Assembly: GCA_949130495.1 (NCBI GenBank)
Contig: OX422223.1
Location: 75,514,751 to 75,578,750 of the forward strand
Direction of reading: 5' to 3'
Origin: Sambucus nigra
Lineage: Eukaryota > Streptophyta > Magnoliopsida > Dipsacales > Adoxaceae
DNA length: 64,000 nt
The position numbers and the translations under genes are program-made. Every line of letters starts with the position of its first letter. Positions within the stretch are counted from its first letter, which is position 1. The notes under the pieces were generated by a model. That model saw nothing but the letters and a program-made list of their open reading frames with translations. It did no database searches and had not been told where the DNA came from. This document shows, one piece after another, positions 48,094-58,372 of this stretch.

Positions 48094-49362
48094 CTATTCT
48101 ATTGGTTTTTTGCCCTGTGCTTTAGAAACAGGTTCCTCGCCAGCAGGAGGGTCTTCTAGGCAAAGGGGAGAATTGATGAAATTAACATCTCTCAGCATTC
48201 TGACATTCATAACAGAAGGTGTATCCAAAAGATGCTCAGGACGAGATAATTCAGCTTGGGAGTGAAGGCTATAATCACCAAGATATTTTGAAATTAGACT
48301 GCGAGGAATGGAACGAGCTGGAATCCATGCCATATCCAATTTGAAAGGTGGTACAGGCAGGTCTAATAATGATGGAGCATGATAGTCCCATAAAAAATGC
48401 CCTTGCTCCAACTTTAATACACCCAATGCATTTAACCATCCTTGCTTGTAACCTTCATTATTAGCATGTTCAATGCGAGCATCCAGATGAACGAGAGCTT
48501 CATTGTATCCTGCCATCCAGAATTCTCTTGGCTGTTTGTGGAATTGGAAGGTTAATCTATCCAATTGTTCATGAAGGCTTTTGGCAAAGAGATCTTTGTT
48601 ATGCAAGGCAGATTTCGTTGATGCCAGTTGATCTTCCAGAGACAGATTTTTATTGGACATTTCAGTCAGAGCACGGTCTTTTACTTTCAACTGGAATGCT
48701 TGAGTTTCCAGAATAGACTGAGTGCGAGCCTCTTCAACATTTTGGCTGACTCTTCCTCGCCCCCGAGAACCTCTTCCTCGTCCCCGAGCAGTTCCAGAAA
48801 TGGCAGATCTTTTTAAGTCCTCCAGCTCTTGCCTTAGTTTGGCATTTTCGACCTCTAAGAACGAGAAGCCTTCATCAGTGACTGGTATTAATGCAGTAGA
48901 GGATGAAGCAGCAGATTCATATTGAGCTAATTTCTTCTGCAAATTATTATTTTCTTGCTCCAAGATCTCAGCGATTTGTCTACAGGCTTCAATCTCACCT
49001 TTTAGGGTCCTCTCCCTGATGTCATACCCAGCAATGATCTTCTTGTGGCCTGTTTCTGAAGAGAGCTGCTGGTATCTATTTTCATAATCTTCATGTAACA
49101 AAGCCATTGATTCGTTATGTTGATTTTGAAGATCCTTTAATGAACCATGAAGCTCTTCAATTAACTCATAGTAAGCGACATTGTTGGCCACTGCTCGGTC
49201 GAGTAAAGCTTTCAAGTATTGATAAGCTTCAATAGCCTGCTCTGAAGCACCGTGACCAAGGATATCAACAATTTCCGATGTACTAAGATCTGCATGACCA
49301 GCCTTATAGTATTGATGACATTGCTGCATCAGCTCAGTATCATGAGAAGAGATCAATTCCAT
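48094..49362 (-). CDS. gypsy-2 second antisense gene, single exon (422 aa)
   Basis: Function unknown. ATG at 49362-49360, uninterrupted to the stop at 48094. Mostly predicted coiled coil (residues ~60-150 and ~165-270), with an RG-rich box (RGRGRGSRGRGR, ~193-204) that could bind nucleic acid, and a C-terminal region with WMAGYNEAL and GYKQGWLNALGVL. These W/G motifs resemble GWEKGWERGI and YDGWVAALKEL in the neighbouring gene's third exon, so this ORF may derive from a copy of that exon. Gypsy-1 has no counterpart in this position. It could be a separate gene or further exon(s) of the upstream transcript; the in-frame stop at 49511 favours a separate gene. Confidence 0.7.
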   Translation of the reverse strand: MELISSHDTELMQQCHQYYKAGHADLSTSEIVDILGHGASEQAIEAYQYLKALLDRAVANNVAYYELIEELHGSLKDLQNQHNESMALLHEDYENRYQQLSSETGHKKIIAGYDIRERTLKGEIEACRQIAEILEQENNNLQKKLAQYESAASSSTALIPVTDEGFSFLEVENAKLRQELEDLKRSAISGTARGRGRGSRGRGRVSQNVEEARTQSILETQAFQLKVKDRALTEMSNKNLSLEDQLASTKSALHNKDLFAKSLHEQLDRLTFQFHKQPREFWMAGYNEALVHLDARIEHANNEGYKQGWLNALGVLKLEQGHFLWDYHAPSLLDLPVPPFKLDMAWIPARSIPRSLISKYLGDYSLHSQAELSRPEHLLDTPSVMNVRMLRDVNFINSPLCLEDPPAGEEPVSKAQGKKPIE

Positions 49363-49510
49363 TCTAACAATAAACTAATGACAAGAAAAAGACAACAATC
49401 AACAAAAACAAGTTATCGACAACAGAGATGAGCAAAGATATATTTTATTAGATCATCAAAAAGTTACATCGTTCGATTACAAGGAAATACAGAAAGGCTA
49501 CCGAACAACT

Positions 49511-51608
49511 TCACACCTTTTCCTTGTCCCCCAAGACTTTCTCGGGAGGCTGGGACGAGGAGCTCGGTTGCTCGGTGATAACTACAGCTTGATCGGTAGG
49601 AGTCTTCTCGGGAGGAGGAGGCATGGAGGAAATGTCCTCGGTGGCAGATGGTTGAGAGGCAGAAACTTGATCGCCCATAGCCATGGAAGATTCATCTGAA
49701 GCAGGTTCATCTTCTTCTTCTTCCACAATTGGTGGAGGAGGACCAGGGAGATGCCGTTGGAATAGCTCAGAATCATCTTGGACTTTTAGCTCTTTCAGAG
49801 CAGCTACCCAACCATCATAGAAGTATTTCAACTCCCCATATTGGACTTGGGACGTCATTGCAGCTATCCCTCTCTCCCATCCTTTTTCCCAACCAACACT
49901 GAAATGTTTCTTGATTGCAACTTTTCTCCTCGATTTCTCCGAGGAGAGCTTCACCTCCAATTCCTCTTTCTTAACCTTAATATCTCGCAGAGTAGATATT
50001 TCTTCTTCTGCCTTCTTCAATTTATCATCAGATTCCTGATGTTTAACCTCCAAATCTTTAATTTTCTCCTCCAAATTCTTGGAGGTTTCAGCCATCTTCA
50101 TCTTATCAGCCTCAGCCACAGCCAATTTTTTCTCCCAAACAGTTTTCTCCTCGATGTACTGTTGGTGAGATTCCTTCACAGATTGGGTTAAACCCAACAA
50201 AGCATCGTCAACATCGGACGAGGAAGTGGAAGCTTTAATAACTTGATCTTTCTTCACGATGGTATTGAAGCAGTTCACCAGCTGAAAGATAAGAAAAACA
50301 ATAGAGTCAACACAAATACCAGAATTCAAGAAAAAGAAAGAAAGATCAAAGGTATGAGAAATTTACTGAAGAAAGATGGCGAGCAGCTAGGGATGTCAGT
50401 GTATCCCTAGGAATTTTTTCATCAATCCCGAGAACCTCGGGTAAAACTGAACTCGTTGAAGAACTCGGAAGAATAATTTTTGAGACACCACTACCACCAG
50501 CGGGTAGAGAAGGTGCAGTTCCAGCAAGATTAACCGAGGATGATTTCCTCAATCTCTTCAAAGGACGGTCAGTAGCATCAACCAAGGAAGAAGTCTTGGT
50601 CGGAGAGATGGCAATTACATCAGCAGGAGCATTTTTCTTGCTCGGGGCCACCGGGGGCTTCTCGGCAACTTTGGAGGAACCAGCATCTACTTTTTTAGTC
50701 CCCTCTGGGACATCAATTTTGCCTTTCTGGGCTCCAACAGCAGAAGAAGTGTCACCAAATAGAGCAGGAGGAGCTCTTTTCTTGCCCATTCTCTGAGATA
50801 AGGGGATATGAGAATCTGAAGATGAACTTTCTAGTGTTGAAGCTGGTTCAACAGGGCGAGCAGTATAAGAGGTTGTGTAACTCTTATACTGTAGTAAATA
50901 TGAAGCAGATCTAATATGCTCGTCAGCAATGGTCTTATGCAAATTCCAGATAAGTTTCAAATGCTTGATATTCACTTCTGACTCTTTTGGAGTTTTTCTT
51001 TTGCTATCAACTGCAAATAAATACATAATAGAACATCAGTCATACATTTTGTCAAACATGATGAAAGCATAATTTCATAAGTAAAATAAAATGAAAAATA
51101 AACCTATCCTATTGCCGTATGGGGGGCATCTGGGACCGTTGTATACTTCATTCCCAGATAAAGGCGCATGTTGCCAATTTTTTATGACCAACCCATGCTC
51201 AAAATAATCCCTATTTGAGTCAGGGAGATTAACTACAAGAGCCCTATTCAAATACCTAGTTTTCAGATAATAAATATTATCTAGAACGGCCCATTTATAA
51301 CAAAACATAATTTCAGGGATCCCAATACGAGTCCCATGAGTTAAATTTAATTTGTGCACCCCGTTAATTATTCTCCATGAATTGGGGGCTATTTTTGCAG
51401 GAACAAGATCAAAATATTGACAAAACTCAAGACATAATGAGTTTGGTGGAAAGGAAAAACCGCATTCAGCAACAAAAAGACTGGGGAACCAATGTCCCTC
51501 AGCCAATCGAAAGTAATCTAAAGGCTCAGAAAGAACCTCTAGAGTTACCCACGAAGGAATGGAAAAATCAGAACGGAATTTCTCAACAGACTCCACGATA
51601 TAAACCAT
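49511..51608 (-). CDS. gypsy-2 antisense accessory gene, three exons, intact (639 aa)
   Basis: Function unknown. Exons 51608-51104, 51010-50367 and 50281-49511, with GT-AG introns of 93 nt (phase 1) and 85 nt (phase 0). All exons are open and the frame joins correctly. The ATG at 51608 (MVYIVESVEKF) is preferred over the upstream start at 51767, which lies in the leader. Exon 1 has the globular domain with GFSFPPNSLCLEF and KIAPNSWRIINGV, the counterpart of GFRLPFHP...LSPNAWRVIIG in gypsy-1. Exon 2 is basic and Ser/Pro-rich (GKKRAPPALFG, RPLKRLRKSSS), possibly a nuclear signal. Exon 3 is a long coiled coil, then GWEKGWERGI and a Pro/Ser/Glu-rich tail. Same order, phases and promoter word as in gypsy-1. 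Confidence 0.8.
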
Positions 51609-51772
51609 ATTGAATAAAAGAGATACAGAAGAAAGAAAGAAGATCTTACAGAAAGAAAGGAGATGTGTTGACAACGAACGGAAACAAGGATGAACGCACA
51701 AGAGAAGAAGAGAATAGAAAGCTTGAATGCAGAAAATGGAAAGCGTAGACGACGGTATGGTTACCAAAGAAG

Positions 51773-51783
51773 TTTAAATACTT
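51773..51783 (-). promoter_or_regulatory. Putative TATA box for the gypsy-2 antisense gene
   Basis: The minus strand reads AAGTATTTAAA, about 165 bp upstream of the ATG and followed by a pyrimidine-rich leader. Identical 11-mer to 700-710 in gypsy-1. Confidence 0.6.
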
Positions 51784-52010
51784 TGCATTGGGAAGCGGCG
51801 AAAGAAATGATTACCAAAAAGAAACTACTGAACTTCCGGCGGCTAAAAGGACAAAAATTGCACGAAGATCGAAGCGTTTATAAAAAAAGGCGGAAACTGC
51901 GAAATAAGAAGGAAATTTGAATACAATGTTCCTAAAACCCGGGAAGTACATTTAATATTGCCATATACCAAGAAAGAATGTTCCATACTCTTCAAAGTTC
52001 AAAATATGAA

Positions 52011-52024
52011 ACATTGGGGGCTTC
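52011..52024 (+). other. gypsy-2 polypurine tract
   Basis: ACATTGGGGGCTTC directly before the 3' LTR. Confidence 0.75.
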
Positions 52025-52580
52025 TGTTGATACCAAAATTAATGTGCTGATGTGGACGAAGAAGATGAAGACACGTGTCAATCTACATGGCACAACAGCA
52101 GCGAGGAAGATCATTTCCCGACCAATCGTGTTTCTCTCCGAGAAACTCTATCACACCGAGGAACTCTATCATCCCGAGATACTCTAACTACTCCGAGGAA
52201 CTCTTGATCAACAAGCAACTAAGGCGGTCCGAACTGCATCTCGGCCGTATCATTAATTACCAGACGGACAACTGTTCAACTATCCATTGTATTCTTGACG
52301 CACACGTTGCATTAAATGTATTACCCTTTCATATGTAAATCATTTAATGTATTGGACCTTTCATGTACAGCCTCAAGGCTATAAATACATTGTATCTCCC
52401 TCATTCAAGGGGGGGGGGGAATTTCTTGAGAGAATTTGTAATCAAGAATTCCACAAACACTCAGCAATAACATAACAGTGGACGTAGGCTTTATTCCTAG
52501 CCGAACCACTTTAAAAATCTTTGTCTTATTTATTTATCTGTGATTGAATAATTAGAGCAATCTAGTTTTTTACATCAACA
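52025..52580 (+). repeat. gypsy-2 3' LTR (556 bp)
   Basis: TGTTGATACC...TACATCAACA, G run of 11, followed by the GTGAC duplication. TATAAATA at 52380-52387. Confidence 0.96.
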
Positions 52581-52585
52581 GTGAC
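52581..52585. repeat. gypsy-2 right target-site duplication (GTGAC)
   Basis: Matches 39993-39997. Confidence 0.92.
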
Positions 52586-53096
52586 ATTTATTGCTCGATT
52601 CAGCAAAGTATTCTGTCTTATCCACTCCAGGATGATCCACTGTTACCCTCATAGCCTCCTTAAAGGAGTCAAACCTTGAGTTCACAGTGTCATCATGAAG
52701 ACCCAAATGTTTAGAGGGGCTATTAACCTTAAAGGATGACGACATGGTATTACTACTGAATTTGATAACACTTGGAGAGCCAAGTGTAGTGTTGGAGTGT
52801 GGTAAGTTGGTAAGACACAAGGAAGGCTTCATAACTGCCAAAGGTGTTAGTGTTAGAGGTATCGATGACCTCTCCCGATTAAGGTTAGCATCGGCCTCTT
52901 CCACTTCTCAACAGACATGGTCGCGAAGGCGACGTAATTCTACCCAAGTGTTATACAGACTTTGGTACATTAACAAACTACTATTTTTAAGGGTTTGTAA
53001 ATCTGAAGGATCAAACAAAGGAAAATGATGACTTTGAGGAAGAACACGCAAGAACCCAAAACCCAGTTTTTCGGTAGCCTGCACCGAAAAATTCAC
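52586..53096 (-). pseudogene. gypsy-3 antisense gene, first exon remnant
   Basis: One frame from 53096 with a single TGA (52910-52908) down to the gypsy-2 target site. The N-terminal charged helix (LYNTWVELRRLRDHVC, then EVEEADANLNRERSS) resembles in pattern and position the N-terminus of the gypsy-1 accessory protein (LYQLLEDFPSLREKTLEKIR). The leader word AATTTTTCGGTG is shared with gypsy-1 near 920. Function unknown; gypsy-2 is inserted in it. Confidence 0.55.
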
Positions 53097-53396
53097 CTTA
53101 AAACCCTTAAATGACCTTACACTTTGTTAAAAATCCTGAATTCCCATAAAACCACCTCCAACAGTTTAAACTCCTAAAACTACCACTAAAGAACCACCAC
53201 AAGAGGGGGTAGAAACCTAATAGCTCTCATAAAAAAAATCAAAACAAAATAAAGGAAAAGAGTGAAAAAGGTGACCAATGTTACCTGGAAAAGAGTGGGA
53301 TGACCTGAGGATGAATAAAAGCACCGAAGAAGATGATCAGAGGAGGATCAAAGGTGAAATTCTGTAAAGGAAATATTGGTAGCGTTTCACTCAGGT

Positions 53397-53404
53397 TTTA
53401 TAGT
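53397..53404 (-). promoter_or_regulatory. Putative TATA box of the gypsy-3 antisense gene
   Basis: The minus strand reads ACTATAAAACCTGAG, about 300 bp upstream of the ORF and followed by a CT-rich leader with a possible CAG/GTAACA donor near 53286. Confidence 0.4.
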
Positions 53405-53805
53405 GAATGGAAGAAATGATAAAGACCACCTAAATTTCCCCATTCAATCTCAAATGACTACAATGATGAGGCACAACTTCCAAGGCCTAGAATGACGTAA
53501 AGGTTAAGCGCATGGCCTAGACGCACATGGGAATTCGCATTACTTCTGGCACAACCAAGTAATGGCCAATAGTTCGATAACTTCTCATAAGTGGATGAGA
53601 CCAAAGTACATGGGATGATATGACCGTTACGTCTGACCTGACCACTTTGTCCCTAAGGTATGAGTGAAAGTTAATAAATATCCAGGACACTAAGGTCACG
53701 GTCTGTGAACAGTGCATCTAGATGAGATGAGATAACCATAGGAGTTATCTCACAATTATATGGGATCACATTTAAACCTAATCCTCTTACTGACGTCTAA
53801 TGCTA

Positions 53806-53821
53806 ATGTCTAGAGGGTGAT
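53806..53821 (+). other. gypsy-3 polypurine tract
   Basis: TGTCTAGAGGGTGATT abuts TGATATACATCAGCCG. The same arrangement (GGGGGGTGAT then TGATATACCC) marks the gypsy-1 3' LTR, showing the two are related. Confidence 0.65.
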
Positions 53822-54359
53822 TGATATACATCAGCCGAGACCTCATACCTTCGATTCTTTTCCATATGCATGGACAAAATGGCAAGGGCATTTTAGGAAT
53901 ATCTTCATGAGACCGTTATCAAAAATCAACAACTCACGTGGGGAATATTCTTCATAATAGTTTTACTTTAGAGTTTGCACTCTTTCATTATCCATGACCT
54001 CAGTTAGGTGTGGGATGCATGCTTGGGGGTGACATTGCGACCCCCCCAACCTATATAAGACACACCACATCTTATTCATTTGGATCTAATTTTAAAACCC
54101 CTATTGTTACTCTGTTAAAATTGTATTAGAGATATAAATCTTGTTTGTATGTCTTTTATGGCCTTTATTGCATTATTATATTGAAAATCGGTCTCACACT
54201 CTTATAGTGCATGTAGGTCAAAGCCAAACCATTTAAACACCAGTGTTTATATCATTTCTCTCATCCCTTTTGTGAATTTATTTAATTATTTACAGTCTAA
54301 TTACATCCGTGTAAGACCCATCTCTAAGGTGAATCCATTGTATGATATATGTATCATCA
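53822..54359 (+). repeat. gypsy-3 3' LTR (about 538 bp)
   Basis: Starts TGATATACATCAGCCG and ends near GTATCATCA (54356 or 54359). TATA box CCTATATAAGAC at about 54050, and a GCATGTAGGTCAAAGCC/AACCATTTAAACACC segment like the U5 of other Tat LTRs. The partner LTR was not seen in the window. Confidence 0.7.
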
Positions 54360-55262
54360 CTAAACTACTTCTTCACTCTTATTTTTTGCATAGCATCTAA
54401 TCGTGAAATGAAAAATCATCACATACAAATTTTAGGGGTTTAGACAAACTTTCACAAGTATAATGAATCTTTAAACACTTTGTGTACAATAAATATTTTC
54501 CACCCCTTATAAAGTGGAATCTAATCAATATGTAGTGCGATGTGAAATGCAACATAATATGATGATGAGTTTCATAGTGAAATTTCTATTAAAGTTTATA
54601 AGACTTAAAAGAAAATAGAGTACATCTCATGAAATACACATCACATTCCTAATTAAAAGGAAAAGTAATAAAAAATAACCATTTTCCAATGCAAAGTTAT
54701 GTAATGGAGTATACCATCTAAAAGACATAAAAATGATTATATAAAAAAAAAGTTATCCTTTTGAATTTTGTAACGAAAGATATGTATGACCGTAAAATAG
54801 CGTGTATAGGACTAAGAGATATTCATAAAGTACATAATCCTAAACATGTTATTACATGCTCAATCGATAATAAAAATAACCAATAAAGTCATATGCAAGG
54901 CTTAAATATAAAATAAACGAATCAATGATAGTAGTCATATGCAAAGAATATCAATCAAAGGTACACATGAAAACACTATAATATGCAAAGTAATTTAACA
55001 TACATGAATCAATAAAATGATTAACCTATATGTGATAATCCTAAAAGAATATTGTTAGGACAACCAAACAAAAGATCTTTGTCAAAAACAAAATCTTTTC
55101 ATTTTATTTAAGAAATCAAGCAACAACAAATCAAGAAGATAAATAATTAACATATGCTATATCAAAGTGATAAACATGATATACAAAACTCATAGAAGAA
55201 TCAAAAGAGGATAACCTAACGTAAGATATATGAAATGAAGTCTAAAAAAAGGTTAATCACTT
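54360..55262. other. AT-rich DNA, no recognisable feature
   Basis: No ORF, repeat array or element end that I can support. May be further relic of gypsy-4. Confidence 0.5.
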
Positions 55263-55530
55263 TTTTTTTTTGGGGGGGGGTGGGGGGGAGGGATCTCCCT
55301 TGGGTCATTAACCCTTTTTTAGTCAGGCGATCCGCACCTTGTTAAAGGCAACTGACTCGTGGTATTCAAGTTGAGCAACCATTTCTTGGACGACAACTCC
55401 AAAGCCTTCGGAAGATGCTTCCTCCTTCTTAAGCTTCAGATCGGCCTCAAGAGAAAAGTTTTGTCTCTAGAGTACAACGTTCTCTAGGGTCTTTAAGTCA
55501 TAATCATTCTTCATCTCCAAGAGTTGGGAA
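55263..55530 (-). pseudogene. gypsy-4 antisense gene fragment, coiled-coil exon
   Basis: The minus strand reads a heptad-like stretch (LLEMKNDYDLKTLENVVL, then FSLEADLKLKKEEASS and QEMVAQLEYHESVAFNKVRI) of the kind found in the third exon of gypsy-1 and gypsy-2 accessory genes, with one stop. It ends at the edge of the copia-3 inverted repeat. A C-rich then A-rich run (55261-55292) follows. Confidence 0.5.
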
Positions 55531-55533
55531 TCC

Positions 55534-56538
55534 TGTTATGTCTACTATTTAATTAACAAAAAGTACAGAATTATTAATGAAATAAATATTACATAATTAA
55601 AACGAAATTACAGAAAATTAGAATTACTTACTTGGTACAAGAAAGGTATATTACAGAAGAATAAGAAATTGAATTCGAGCCCTGTGTGATACCACAGCTT
55701 CCTTAAGACAATTTTATTCCCTCTTAAGTGTTGTAGGTTAACGAATAAATGTCTCCTAAGATAGAACGAATTTTAAATTAATTCATGTAGCACAGCAATG
55801 AATTAATCCCATCAAACACAAATCTGTGTATTTACCCAACCAAACAGTATGATTAAAAGAATGCAGAACCGCCAAAAGTATGAAGAACGATATTTCTGGT
55901 TGGAAGAAATAGGAGAGGGAAATTTTTCATTAATTAAAAACAAAGGGAAGCATTGTTATTTATAGCAAAGTAAGTGACTGTTGGAAATAAGTGACAAAAA
56001 TAGTTAAACGAAATTAACTATTGACTGTTGGCAATAACTGCCAACAGTTTATTAATTAATTAATTAATTTCATAATTAATTAATAATTAAAGCCCGGAAA
56101 GTTAAATTAATTCGGCCCAAAAATGTAGGAGGACGGACGGCGTACGCGTGTGTGGGCTTTTGGGCCAAGCCCAACACATGCATAGTGTAGGCCATCCCCC
56201 TTCAAAGAGTTGGGATACCCCAGGGCATCCAAGCCTTAGTTCATACTTGGGGTGTTATTAACTCATCAATTTTCCACTACTTTTCCAATGTGCCCAATTC
56301 ATTAACTTTCATTGCTTTGTGAGTCACTTTGGGGACATATTTGTCATTCATAACTTATTGAAATTTGACATGTGAATATACTACGTTAATCTCCTTGCGG
56401 AGGAAAACGCGTTCGTATATGGTCCCATAATTATCGTAGTGTGGGTCCCACCTAAATTTGAGTTCAAAGTTGCTCAAAATTCTGTCATGAAAATTCGGGA
56501 CAGCTTTTTAATTCCAATTTAAGTCCAATTTTCCAATA
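55534..56538 (-). repeat. copia-3 3' LTR, left arm (inverted)
   Basis: On the minus strand it follows CATGTGGGGGATTA and starts TATTGGAAAATTGG (expected TG mutated), ending ...CATAACA. Confidence 0.7.
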
Positions 56539-57150
56539 ATCCCCCACATGAATGATATATCGCTATAAATAAAACAGAACATATGCTAATGCAGATGCAG
56601 ACACGTGTTGAGTAAAACTGAAGACTTATTGCATCGGGAGAAGTCGCCTAGTGGCCTTGAACTTTCCTTAGTGATATACAATCATATTTACTTGGTTAAT
56701 CAGTATACTTCATGTCCTTGAATCGTCAACCATTTCTGTAAACCTAGACAACAGTATTCACACAACAATTCTTCAACACAGTTGGTTCTCACGCTTGTGT
56801 TCATTTTGGCCATGAACACCACTTGGTTCCGTGAATATTTTTGAGAATATGCGTTTCATTATTCTCATACAAGTGCACCCTTCTTACTCACGTAGGTGAC
56901 TTCCATAAAGAGTATCCTACAATACCCCACTTAGATATACTAAGATATAGATGTCATTAAACGCATAACTTATCCTAATTTCACGGCAGATGTGCATTGT
57001 CTCATCTTTGAAATGGATAGGATTAAATATCCTCTAGTGCTTACTGAATACAACGTAGTGCTTACTGAATACAACGTAGTTCGGTTTTCCCATTGAACCT
57101 AGATCTTGGGATCTCCAGTCAGCTAGGTTGGGTCGTCACTATATTGATTC

Positions 57151-57440
57151 TTATTTATTTATAAGCTTTAGACCCATTCCTCTCGATGATATTTTAACTT
57201 GCTCTCGGTTTAAACCTTTTGTAAGTGGATTCGCTATATTATCTTTTGACTTTACATAGTCAATTGAGATAATTCCATTTGAGAGAAGTTGTCTAACGGT
57301 ATCGTGTCGACGAAGAATATGTCGTGACTTTTCGTTATACATGTGATTTTGTGCCCTTCCAATTACTGATTGGCTATCGCAATATATACATATTGCGGGT
57401 ACATGTTTAGACCGATTTGGAACATCCTCTAAGTGGGAAA
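57151..57440 (-). pseudogene. copia-3 RNase H C-terminus, left arm
   Basis: Reads CDSQSVIGRAQNHMYNEKSR, then LRRHDTVRQLLSNG and NPLTKGLNREQV, ending SSRGMGLKLINK and a stop. Typical C-terminal end of a copia polyprotein. Open from about 57417 to 57151; the rest of pol is missing. Confidence 0.9.
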
Positions 57441-57482
57441 AACGATTTAATTCACCTCCTCAAATGTATACAATCGCTGATT

Positions 57483-57780
57483 AAATCGTTTTTCCCATTT
57501 AGAGAATGTTCCAAATTGGTCTAAACCTGTGCCCGCAATATGTATACATTGCGATAGCCAATCAACGATTGGAAGGGCACAAAATCACATGTATAACGGA
57601 AAGTCACGACATATTCGTCGTCGACACAATAACGGTAGGCAACTTCTCTAAAATGGAATTATTTTAATTGACTATGTAAAGTCAAAAGATAATATCTCGG
57701 ATCCACTAACGAAAGGTTTAAACCGAGAGCAAGTTGAAAGATCATCGAGAGGAATGGGTCTAAAGCTTATAAATAAATAA
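57483..57780 (+). pseudogene. copia-3 RNase H C-terminus, right arm
   Basis: Same protein end as the left arm on the opposite strand (YNGKSRHIRRRHN, YVKSKDNISDPLTKGLNREQ), with one internal stop after RQLL. Stop at 57778-57780. Confidence 0.9.
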
Positions 57781-58372
57781 GAATCAATATAGTGGCAACC
57801 CAACTTAGCTGACCGGAGATCCCAAGATCTAGGTTCAATGGGAAAATCGAACTACATTGTATTTAATAAGCACTGGAGGAGATTTAATCCTATCCATTCC
57901 AAAGAAGAGACAGTGCATATCTGCCGCGAAATTAGGATAAGTTATGCTTTTAATGACATCCTTATCTTAGTATGTCTAAGTGAGGTATTGCAGGATACTC
58001 TTTATGGAAGTCACCTACGTGAGTAAGAAGGGGGCCACTTCTATGAGAATAATGAAAGGCATATTCTCTAAAATACTCACGGAACCAAGTGGTGTTCATG
58101 GCCAAAATGAACACAAATGTGAGAACCAACCGTGTTGAAGAATTATTGTGTGAATACTGTTGTCTAGGTTTACAGAAACGGTTGACGGTTCAAAGACGCA
58201 AAATCACTGATTAACCTAGTAAATCCGATAGTATATCACTAAGGAAAGTTCAAGGCCACTAGGCTACTTCTCCCGATGCAATAAGTATTCAGTTTTACTC
58301 AACCTGTGTCTGCATCTGCATTAGCATCTGATTCTGTCTTATTTATAACGATATATCATTCATATGGGTGAT

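Larger units (their letters stand above)
39998..52580 (+). mobile_element. gypsy-2: young, apparently complete Tat-like Ty3/gypsy element (12.6 kb)
   Basis: 5' LTR followed by a second, nearly complete LTR copy, PBS, intact gag-pol, hairpin-rich repeat array, two intact antisense genes, polypurine tract, 3' LTR. Perfect GTGAC duplications flank it. The outer LTRs differ at about four bases plus a G-tract length difference. Sequence evidence supports a recent insertion that could still be competent. Confidence 0.96.

Noticed and set aside
48077..48925. Plus-strand ORFs opposite the second gypsy-2 antisense gene
   Set aside because: Short and overlapping, while the minus frame is open for 422 codons with coherent coiled-coil composition.
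49541..50191. Plus-strand Phe/Leu-rich ORF opposite exon 3 of the gypsy-2 antisense gene
   Set aside because: Mirror of a Glu/Lys-rich coiled-coil coding region.
52586..53096. Host protein-coding exon
   Set aside because: A neighbouring polypurine tract and LTR of the gypsy-1 type, and a similar N-terminal pattern, make a retroelement accessory gene more likely, though not proven.
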